A stretch of 7,448 nucleotides of DNA from Altererythrobacter sp. Lineage in GTDB: Bacteria > Pseudomonadota > Alphaproteobacteria > Sphingomonadales > Sphingomonadaceae. Shown here one piece after another: positions 1 to 5,470 of the stretch. A program made the position numbers and the translations under genes. Position 1 is the first letter of the stretch. Every line of letters starts with the position of its first letter. The stretch lies in the NCBI GenBank assembly GCA_023299945.1, contig JALZVZ010000265.1, positions 1-7,448 of the forward strand, read 5' to 3'. The notes under the pieces are model-generated. The model was not told the origin of the DNA. It saw nothing but the letters and a program-made list of their open reading frames with translations, and searched no databases.

Positions 1-646
1 GCTGCGTCCAATCCCGCTCCAATTTATCGGCGGGAATATCGAGGCCAGCGCGCGACAAAACTTGCAGCACCTCATCATATAGCGATGGCTCCGCCAAAGT
101 CTTTTCCAACTGCTTTTGCGCGCCCGCATCATCCTTATGGACCAGGATTAGATCGGCGCGTTTCGTGCCCAGCAAAAATTCCAGCTCGCGATATTGCCGC
201 GATTGAAAACCAGACGCTTTGGACAAAACCCCGCGAAAGGTCAGGAAATCGGGCGGCGTCAGCGTCGCCAGAACATCCCAGGAATGCACCATATGGCGCA
301 CAATCGTGCCGAGCCTCGCCAAGGTTTTTGCCGATTTGCGCAATTCGTCGGCGCGCAATTCTGCGATCGCCACCCGCGTTTCATGCAGCATCAATTTCAG
401 CCATAGCTCCATCGTTTGGTGCATGATGATAAACAGCATTTCATCCGGCTTATCCGACACCGGTGTTTGCGCGGACAGCAGCTTATCGATCTGAAGGTGA
501 TGGCCATAGGTCAGATGCTTATCCCATTGGATTGTCTCACCCTCAATACTTGCTTCATAGGTTTCGACACCGTCTTGGGTGAAGCTGCGCACGACCGGAT
601 CATTCGTCCCGCTGCCGTCACTATTGCTATGGTCTGACCCGCTCAT
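1..646 (-). CDS. kynA: Tryptophan 2,3-dioxygenase, N-terminal 215 codons (runs off left edge)
   Basis: This cytoplasmic heme enzyme opens the indole ring of L-tryptophan with O2 to give N-formylkynurenine, the first step of the kynurenine pathway. Translating the minus strand from the ATG at 644-646 gives the family signature: YGHHLQIDKLLSAQ (47-60), DEMLFIIMHQTMELWLK (68-84) and FLTFRGVLSKASGFQS (134-149), then a QYRELEFLLG block. His76 in the HQ motif matches the distal active-site His of the family, and Arg138 matches the Arg that binds the substrate carboxylate. Phe134 sits where the Xanthomonas enzyme has an active-site Tyr, as I recall it. The proximal heme-ligand His lies beyond the edge. 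A Shine-Dalgarno AGGA (658-661) stands 11 bases before the ATG. The N-terminus is about 20 residues longer than many bacterial homologues, and a GTG at codon 19 is an alternative start. It is transcribed divergently from the MaoC gene. Confidence 0.93.
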   Translation of the reverse strand, partial: MSGSDHSNSDGSGTNDPVVRSFTQDGVETYEASIEGETIQWDKHLTYGHHLQIDKLLSAQTPVSDKPDEMLFIIMHQTMELWLKLMLHETRVAIAELRADELRKSAKTLARLGTIVRHMVHSWDVLATLTPPDFLTFRGVLSKASGFQSRQYRELEFLLGTKRADLILVHKDDAGAQKQLEKTLAEPSLYDEVLQVLSRAGLDIPADKLERDWTQ

Positions 647-781
647 CGCTTGTGTAATCCTGCTCAAAAACCCCAATGCAGAGGCCGAAATAGTGGTCCA
701 TCATCTAGGCCAATCAGTTGAGGCGTGCAATGCGTTGGCGAGTGGCTTAAGCAAGGGTCATAAGCATGAGGGGGATGGCCA
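647..781. promoter_or_regulatory. Divergent intergenic promoter region between kynA and the MaoC gene
   Basis: These 135 bases separate two divergent starts and must contain the promoters of both units if each has its own. For kynA, a minus-strand TTGCAC (725-730) and TAGATG (702-707) are separated by exactly 17 bases. The -35 is fair and the -10 is poor (3 of 6 consensus positions). No convincing sigma70 promoter was found for the plus-strand operon. An 8-bp palindrome GCTTAAGC (745-752) lies in the middle and could be part of an operator, but such short palindromes occur by chance. No riboswitch-like structure was recognised. Confidence 0.35.
768..773 (+). promoter_or_regulatory. Ribosome binding site that supports the TTG start of the MaoC gene
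   Basis: GAGGGG lies eight bases before the TTG at 782. A TGA at 767-769 closes the same frame upstream and no ATG or GTG lies between it and 782, so the TTG is the first usable start and the site fits it. The nearby ATG at 775 is in another frame that stops after eight codons. Confidence 0.6.
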
Positions 782-1234
782 TTGGCAGGTCTGTGGTTTG
801 AAGAATTTAGCGTGGGTCAAACGTTTGAGCACGAAGTGCGCCGCACCGTTCTGGAGGCGGACAATATGTGGTTCTCCGCCATGACCTATAATCCCGCTCA
901 GCTGCATATCGACCATGCTTATGCAGCAGAAACAGAGTTTGGAAAGCCGCTGGTCAATTCGCTTTTTACACTGGGCCTGGTGATCGGATTATCGGTGCAA
1001 GACACCACGCTTGGAACCACCGTGGGCAATCTGGGGATGAACGAAACCAAATTCCCTAAGCCGGTTTTTGCAGGCGATACGATCCGTTCTGTGACCAAGG
1101 TGATGGATGTGCGGGAAAGCAAATCGCGGCCCACACAGGGTATCGTGAATTTTGAACATATTGGCCTGAACCAGCGCGATGAAGTGGTCTGCACCACCTT
1201 GCGCGGCGCGCTGATGATGAAGCGGCCAGCCTGA
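782..1234 (+). CDS. MaoC-family (hot-dog fold) acyl-CoA hydratase/dehydratase
   Basis: This is a 150-residue single hot-dog domain protein, the usual size for a stand-alone MaoC/R-hydratase protein. Such enzymes add water across the double bond of an enoyl-CoA in the cytoplasm. Family features are the N-terminal WFEEFSVGQ block (5-13), the hydratase segment MTYNPAQLHID (34-44) with candidate catalytic His42, then G54-K-P-L-V-N-S (hot-dog helix end), and a late FPKPVFAGDTIR block typical of MaoC strands. In canonical R-hydratases the motif is D-x-N-P-x-H. Here the Asp position holds Thr35 and two extra residues precede the His. This recalls the mesaconyl/itaconyl-CoA hydratase side of the family rather than PhaJ, though that placement is inference. 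The start is TTG with a good ribosome binding site. The CitE-like lyase gene follows after 14 bases, so the two are probably co-transcribed and act in sequence. Family assignment is firm; the substrate is unknown. Confidence 0.88.
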   Translation: MAGLWFEEFSVGQTFEHEVRRTVLEADNMWFSAMTYNPAQLHIDHAYAAETEFGKPLVNSLFTLGLVIGLSVQDTTLGTTVGNLGMNETKFPKPVFAGDTIRSVTKVMDVRESKSRPTQGIVNFEHIGLNQRDEVVCTTLRGALMMKRPA

Positions 1235-1248
1235 AGGACATCGAACCC

Positions 1249-2136
1249 ATGAAAATGCGCAGCTTTCTTTTTGTTCCCGGCGATTCAGACCGAAAATTTG
1301 CCAAGGCCACCGGCGCAACGGGCGATCACGCGCCCGATGTGATTATCTGCGATTTGGAAGATGCGGTTGCGCCCTCGCAAAAAACCGCAGCCCGCGCAAA
1401 GGTCGCCGGCTGGATGGGGCAGGCTGGCCTTACCGCGTCGCAGTTATTTGTGCGGGTCAATCCGCTCGACACCGATCTGACGCAAGGCGATTTGGAAGCG
1501 ATTGTGCGCCCCGGCCTTTCGGGCATCGTCCTGCCCAAAGCCAATGGCGGCGCAGATATGTCGCAGCTTTCGCGGATGATTGAGCCGCTTGAGGCGGCCC
1601 AAGGCATGGCGAGCGGTTTCATCAAAATCCTGGTGGTGGCAACCGAAACACCGGCGGCCATGTTCAACCTTGGCAGCTATGCGCCCGCTCACCCGCGCTT
1701 GCTTGGCCTGACATGGGGCGCAGAGGATTTGGGCGCGGCATTGGGCATTACCGCCAATAAGGATGAGGACGGGCAATGGACTTTTCCCTTTGCCGTAGCG
1801 CGGGCGCAATGCCTGTTCGCCGCTGCCAATGCAGGCGTCACGCCCATCGACACGCTCTACACTGATTTCAAAGATGCGGCGGGGCTTGAGGAGGATTGCC
1901 GCAAGGCTCGGCGCGATGGATATATCGGGAGGCTGGCGATCCATCCAGCGCAAGTTGCGATCATCAATCACGCCTTTACGCCCAGCGATGGGGAGCTCGC
2001 CCATGCCCGCAAAATCGTGGAGGCCTTTGCCGCCAATCCGGATGCTGGCACATTGGGAATAGATGGCAAGATGGTCGATATTCCGCACCTCGTGATGGCG
2101 AAGAAAATGCTCGCTGCTGCGGGAGAAGCGCATTGA
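1249..2136 (+). CDS. CitE/HpcH-HpaI family CoA-ester lyase (malyl-/citramalyl-CoA lyase-like)
   Basis: This is a 295-residue TIM-barrel, Mg-dependent lyase that cleaves (or forms) the C-C bond of a 3-hydroxyacyl-CoA such as malyl-, beta-methylmalyl- or citramalyl-CoA. Visible motifs in order are RSFLFVPGDS (4-13), CDLEDAV (34-40), FVRVNP with Arg69, GIVLPK (92-97), VATETP with Glu133, and WGAEDLG with Asp160. Glu133 and Asp160 are the expected metal ligands. AIHPAQ (230-235) and a C-terminal GKMVDIPH (273-280) follow; by family comparison Asp277 corresponds to the lid aspartate that acts across the subunit interface. The length fits stand-alone lyases, and no citrate lyase alpha or gamma gene is adjacent, so a citrate lyase beta subunit is unlikely. 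AAGGA about 10 bases before the ATG supports the start. It follows the MaoC gene by 14 bases, suggesting a hydratase-lyase pathway pair. Exact substrate is not determined. Confidence 0.9.
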   Translation: MKMRSFLFVPGDSDRKFAKATGATGDHAPDVIICDLEDAVAPSQKTAARAKVAGWMGQAGLTASQLFVRVNPLDTDLTQGDLEAIVRPGLSGIVLPKANGGADMSQLSRMIEPLEAAQGMASGFIKILVVATETPAAMFNLGSYAPAHPRLLGLTWGAEDLGAALGITANKDEDGQWTFPFAVARAQCLFAAANAGVTPIDTLYTDFKDAAGLEEDCRKARRDGYIGRLAIHPAQVAIINHAFTPSDGELAHARKIVEAFAANPDAGTLGIDGKMVDIPHLVMAKKMLAAAGEAH

Positions 2137-2139
2137 CGC

Positions 2140-2188
2140 AAGCCCCCGCAGCCAAGCTTCCAATGCGCACTAAGCTGGCTTAGGGCTT
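2140..2188. terminator. Imperfect hairpin between convergent genes, possible bidirectional terminator
   Basis: Three nested complementary blocks can pair: AAGCCC (2140-2145) with GGGCTT (2183-2188), AGCC (2150-2153) with GGCT (2177-2180), and AGCTT (2155-2159) with AAGCT (2172-2176). They are separated by small bulges around a loop of about 12 bases. It begins three bases after the lyase stop codon and lies where the two convergent units meet. No T-run follows on either strand, so it is not a classical intrinsic terminator. Its role is inferred from position and pairing. Confidence 0.35.
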
Positions 2189-2365
2189 TGGCTGATGCGG
2201 TGGCAATGCGCTGGCCGTTAGCGCGATGATCGGCAATTGCGCCGCATCAAAGCCGTCCCGCCGCAGACGGCGCGTTGCCTCCAGCCCATCAATATCGCGC
2301 ATTTGCACATCCATCAGGATCAACTCCACAGGCGCGTCCGTGGCCTTTGCGCTGAGAAAATCGCC
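2180..2365 (-). pseudogene. Remnant of a response-regulator receiver domain, in frame behind the kinase stop codon
   Basis: Sixty-one codons follow the kinase's TAG in the same frame and end at TAA (2180-2182). The translation has the core of a receiver domain: [20 protein letters not shown], with the expected phospho-acceptor Asp in MDVQM, and then PIIALTAS with the conserved Thr/Ser of beta-4. The beta-1 part with the acidic pair is absent, and so is the C-terminal part with the conserved Lys-Pro; the frame ends in a proline-rich tail instead. The usual Pro of MDVQMP is Arg. I looked in the other two minus-strand frames just upstream of the stop and past the remnant's end and saw no missing half, so deletion or replacement is more likely than a simple frameshift. 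It has no start codon of its own ahead of the domain. It is best read as the decayed tail of a former hybrid histidine kinase. Confidence 0.78.
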
Positions 2366-3601
2366 CTAGCGGTTCGGCGGTAAGGTCCGTTTTGCCGAAG
2401 CTGCTGCGCCAGGTTTTGACGCTGGCCGCTCCGTGGCCGCGCGCGCCGAGGGAACGCGTATTAAAGGAATGCGCAAGGCAACCAGGGTCCCTTCGCCCTC
2501 GCGGCTTTCAAGGGTCAAAGTGCCATCCATCAATTGCACCAATTTGCGGCTAATCGGCAGGCCAAGACCAGTGCCACCATGCGTTCGGCGGCTTGATCCA
2601 TCGGCTTGAACGAACTGATCAAAAATGACCGATTGCCATTCTGGTGCAATCCCAATCCCGGTGTCGGCAATCGACAATTCGATGATTTCACCCGCCACAA
2701 CAACAGGCGCGGGTACTGGCCTAAGGCGCACATCAACAGCGCCTTGATCAGTGAACTTAATCGCATTGCCAATCAGGTTGGACAGCACTTGGCGCACGCG
2801 CAGCCCGTCCAGCATCAGCTCCCGCGGAACCCGCTCATCAATTGAAACTGTTAGCTGCAAATCCTTTTGCCGCGCCGCAGCCTTCATCATGCTGGTCGAA
2901 CTGGTGACAAGATCACGCACATTGGTGGGCTCTGGCGCAACGGTCATCTTGCCCGCCTCAATCTTTGCTATGTCGAGAATATCATTCAGCAAGACGACCA
3001 TGGATTCGCCGGATTCCAAGATCAGTTCTGCATATTTGCGCTGCTCGCCATTCAGGGATGTCGATAGAATCAATTGCGCAAACCCAATCACTCCGTTCAT
3101 CGGCGTGCGGATTTCATGGCTCATATTGGCGACCAAAGTGGTTTTGGCAGCAACCGCTGCATCGGTCCTCTCCTTGGCAATCAAAGCTTCGCGTTCAGCA
3201 TGGGCAAGGCTCTCGATCCGGTCCAAAGCGGTCAATCTTTTTTGCTCCGCGCGCCGCGTGCTGACAGCATCACGCAGCACGGCCCAAACCATGGCGCACA
3301 CAGATGCAAGCGCAAGCGCGGCAATTTGCATAGCGGGAGCAATATAGCCCAAAGCGCCTGCTAGGCTGGAGCTGATGATGATGGCAAAGGCCGCCAACAG
3401 CATGACCGGCAAAAGCTGCAAAAGCCAAGAGCCCAACCAAGAATTGGCCGGGCAATCAGGAGATTGGATTTCTGCATCGCTGATGCTGGGACTGCCTCGA
3501 ATGGGCGGATGCGGCTTTTCGCAACTGAGCGCAACATCATGCAGGCATTCGGCGCAATTCTCACAATGCGCCTTAAGCGGTTTGAGGGGCCGGACACTCA
3601 T
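2366..3601 (-). CDS. Membrane-bound sensor histidine kinase (truncated hybrid kinase) at the end of the flagellar operon
   Basis: This 411-residue protein would autophosphorylate on His and pass the phosphate to a response regulator. Residues 1-50 are hydrophilic with a cysteine cluster (Cys13, 16, 19 and 27). Two hydrophobic segments follow (about 57-80 and 84-109), then a charged, probably coiled linker (112-150). The HisKA domain has the H-box SHEIRTPMNG with His162. HATPase_c shows the N-box NLIGNAIKF (275-283), the G1 box DTGIGI (313-318), an F-box near 327-330, and the G2 box GGTGLGL (342-348). Residues 382-411 form an Ala/Pro/Arg-rich linker typical of hybrid kinases, ended by TAG and followed in frame by a receiver remnant. 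No PAS or other recognised sensor domain is seen. The ATG overlaps the fliS stop (ATGA), with only a weak ribosome site, so translation is probably coupled. Kinase motifs are intact, so it may still work with a separate phosphotransfer protein or regulator. Its link to motility is inferred from operon position. Confidence 0.93.
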   Translation of the reverse strand: MSVRPLKPLKAHCENCAECLHDVALSCEKPHPPIRGSPSISDAEIQSPDCPANSWLGSWLLQLLPVMLLAAFAIIISSSLAGALGYIAPAMQIAALALASVCAMVWAVLRDAVSTRRAEQKRLTALDRIESLAHAEREALIAKERTDAAVAAKTTLVANMSHEIRTPMNGVIGFAQLILSTSLNGEQRKYAELILESGESMVVLLNDILDIAKIEAGKMTVAPEPTNVRDLVTSSTSMMKAAARQKDLQLTVSIDERVPRELMLDGLRVRQVLSNLIGNAIKFTDQGAVDVRLRPVPAPVVVAGEIIELSIADTGIGIAPEWQSVIFDQFVQADGSSRRTHGGTGLGLPISRKLVQLMDGTLTLESREGEGTLVALRIPLIRVPSARAATERPASKPGAAASAKRTLPPNR

Positions 3602-4002
3602 GATGTGATCGCCAGTTCAGCACGCGCTCTTTGCGGTACAATCGCGGCGGCAACATCGGCAACATCGACGCGCAATTCGGCAATATCGGCAGCAGATGGT
3701 GCCCTGATCAAATCGCGCACTCGCAGCGCAATTGAGCCGTAAAATTCAGCCAGCACATCGCCCATGGCGGCATTCATATCGACGGCCCGCTGAAGCCCGC
3801 CCAGCACGGATGCTGCGCGTGCCAAACCGCTGACGGCATCATAACGATTGCCGCGCTGCGCAGCCATTTGCGCACGGCTGAGCGCACCCAGCAATGCATC
3901 AAAACAAATGCCGGTCAGCTCTTGGCCGCTAGAGCCTTCGATCCGCGCGTCCAGATCGACACGGGTATAAAGCTCAGATGGGGTGAGGCGGGTGTGCAGC
4001 AT
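3598..4002 (-). CDS. fliS: Flagellar export chaperone FliS (flagellin chaperone)
   Basis: FliS binds the C-terminal part of unexported flagellin in the cytoplasm, stops premature polymerisation and delivers it to the export gate. The 134-residue size is normal for the family. The sequence is an all-helical pattern with the usual layout: an N-terminal segment with Tyr12 (ELYTRVDLDARIEG), then SSGQELTGICFDALLGAL matching the family's helix after the 'P/S-x-E-L' turn, an R-x-x-A-x-x-V/I-L-x-x-L-x-x-A-V/L-D-M block (65-80), and an amphipathic C-terminal helix. Overall identity to textbook FliS is modest. The assignment is strengthened by its place right after fliD, the commonest position for this gene. 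GAGGA (4010-4014) overlaps the fliD stop and sits seven bases before the ATG. The stop overlaps the kinase start as ATGA. Confidence 0.82.
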   Translation of the reverse strand: MLHTRLTPSELYTRVDLDARIEGSSGQELTGICFDALLGALSRAQMAAQRGNRYDAVSGLARAASVLGGLQRAVDMNAAMGDVLAEFYGSIALRVRDLIRAPSAADIAELRVDVADVAAAIVPQRARAELAITS

Positions 4003-4009
4003 TGCGTTA

Positions 4010-4014
4010 TCCTC
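4010..4014 (-). promoter_or_regulatory. Ribosome binding site of fliS embedded in the fliD stop
   Basis: On the minus strand TGAGGA combines the fliD stop TGA (4013-4015) with a strong GAGGA site, spaced seven bases from the fliS ATG. This supports the chosen fliS start and suggests that ribosomes finishing fliD reinitiate on fliS, tying cap and chaperone synthesis together. Confidence 0.65.
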
Positions 4015-5440
4015 ATGAATTCCAGACTTCGACCTGCGCTTGGATGAAGCTCAAGGTCGATTGCGAAGCCGCTACGCGCGTGTCTGCTGCGGCAAAAGTG
4101 CGGATCATACGCTCGCGCACGCGGTCTTGTTGTTCAGTGATTTGCGCCAAACGGTCATCATTGCGCTCCATACGTTCGGTGTAGCGAGTGATGGAGCCGC
4201 CCAAAGAGGCCGGATCGCCTGTTGCCGTGGTGTCGCGCACCATATCATCCACCGTTGCAAACACACCGAAAAGCCCGGTGGTGAACATGGCGGCTGCCGC
4301 ATCAGGCGATGCGCTGAGCGTTTCAGACAGGCGGTCTGTGTCGATTGAGAAATTGCCTTCGCGGCTTAAACTAAGGCCCAGATCACCCAAAGTGCGCGGC
4401 TCGCCTGGCCCGGCATTAGGCATAACAATTTCTGTGGTCAGGCTCGACAAAGCGCGCTTCAAGCCGCGCGCGCCGCTATCACTGCCAAGCGCGCCACCAA
4501 GCGGCGCCGCCAGTTCACTAACCGACGCTGTAATATTATTCAGCACAGCAACCAGATCATTCATGACGTCCGAGATCGCGCTCAGATTGGACGGAAATTC
4601 AAGCGAGGTTGGATTGCCAATATTGGTCTGTTGAAGTTCAATAATCATCCCTTCAGGCAGATTGGAAACAGTGTTGCTTTGGCTGCGCTGCTCAATCGTA
4701 TCGAGCGAAAACACTGCATCTTGCGCACCTTGGCGCAATTGCCCTGTGTCGCCTGCCGGGCTCCAGTTGAGATAAGACAAATCGCCCGGCGCGCCGGTTG
4801 GCAGCGAGGCCGCACTTTCGCCTTCAACCGTGAAGCCGTTTAAATCGCCCGATGCGCCTTTAATGACCAATTGCGCGCCATTGCTGCCCTGAGCCACGTA
4901 AGCGGTAATATCGCCATTGCCGCTGCTGCTGATTTTGGTGGCCAGCGTGCTGAGCGTGTCATCATCTGCCACCGTAATTTCCAGCGGTGTGCTGCCAGCA
5001 TCCTCGGTAAAGCTCGCGCCCGCCACTTCGCCAAAGCGAATGCGCAATGTGCCTTCGCCAACCAAATCATCGCCGCTGGTGTAGTTGTTTGTTGCCAGCA
5101 CTTGGTTCTGCGCAAGCTGGCTGACCTCTAATGAATAAGAGCCCTTGGGGTTAAAGCCAGAGGTCACCGACACGCTTGCAACCGAGGGATCGCCCAAAGC
5201 CGCGGTTGGCGACAAATCGCCGCTGCGCAACCGGTCGCCTAGGGCGGAGGATAGATCGGTCAATTGGCCCCGCAAAATAGAGGCGGCAGAAATCTTCGCC
5301 TCTAAAGTCTCATTGCGGGTCTCAAGCGTACCCAAACGAGCGGTGAATTGCGCGTCGGCAAGGTCGCGGGCCAATTGCACCATATCGATGCCGCTACCAG
5401 CGCCCAGACTGTTGACGATTGAGGAGGTTGTTTCATCCAT
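4013..5440 (-). CDS. fliD: Flagellar filament cap protein FliD (HAP2)
   Basis: FliD is secreted through the flagellar export channel and forms the cap at the filament tip under which flagellin subunits fold. The 475-residue length is normal. The N-terminal region has the family's small-residue start SLGAGSGIDM (11-20), followed by a long helical heptad-like stretch (21-70) and the SYSLEVSQLAQNQVLA block (101-116) of FliD_N. The FliD_C region begins at about 238 with AQDAVFSLDTIEQRSQSNTV and includes LGDLGLSLSREGNFSID (351-367). The C-terminal coiled-coil helix ends in FIQAQVEVWNS. The central part is Gly/Ser/Asp-rich, as expected for the variable exposed domains. No cysteine occurs, usual for exported flagellar axial proteins. 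The ATG is the only start between the upstream flhB stop and the conserved N-terminus, but it has no clear Shine-Dalgarno sequence. It lies 30 bases after flhB and in the same frame. Confidence 0.93.
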   Translation of the reverse strand: MDETTSSIVNSLGAGSGIDMVQLARDLADAQFTARLGTLETRNETLEAKISAASILRGQLTDLSSALGDRLRSGDLSPTAALGDPSVASVSVTSGFNPKGSYSLEVSQLAQNQVLATNNYTSGDDLVGEGTLRIRFGEVAGASFTEDAGSTPLEITVADDDTLSTLATKISSSGNGDITAYVAQGSNGAQLVIKGASGDLNGFTVEGESAASLPTGAPGDLSYLNWSPAGDTGQLRQGAQDAVFSLDTIEQRSQSNTVSNLPEGMIIELQQTNIGNPTSLEFPSNLSAISDVMNDLVAVLNNITASVSELAAPLGGALGSDSGARGLKRALSSLTTEIVMPNAGPGEPRTLGDLGLSLSREGNFSIDTDRLSETLSASPDAAAAMFTTGLFGVFATVDDMVRDTTATGDPASLGGSITRYTERMERNDDRLAQITEQQDRVRERMIRTFAAADTRVAASQSTLSFIQAQVEVWNS

Positions 5441-5470
5441 GCAGCCAAGAACGGCGCGTAAAACCCATGT

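Noticed and set aside
85..637. Plus-strand open frames at the left edge
   Set aside because: All are antisense to the strongly supported tryptophan 2,3-dioxygenase reading on the minus strand.
735..772. A sigma70 promoter for the MaoC operon (TTGGCG, 17 bases, TCATAA)
   Set aside because: The -10 matches consensus at only two positions, and the transcript start would fall too close to the ribosome site, so it is not claimed.
1444..2163. 239-codon open frame on the minus strand opposite the CitE-like lyase
   Set aside because: It is fully antisense to a gene with clear family motifs, shows no recognisable domain, and is explained by codon bias of the plus-strand gene.
2180..2365. The receiver fragment as an independent single-domain response regulator
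   Set aside because: There is no start codon ahead of the domain, the acidic-pair half and C-terminal lysine are missing, and it is in frame with the kinase, so it is a remnant.
2366..2460. A simple frameshift hiding the missing receiver N-terminus
   Set aside because: Both other minus-strand frames over this stretch were read and neither shows a V-D-D/E-D acidic block or other receiver start, so one indel cannot restore the domain.
2751..3347. 198-codon open frame on the plus strand opposite the histidine kinase
   Set aside because: It is antisense to the HisKA/HATPase region, Ser/Ile/Arg-rich with no domain, and has no gene context.
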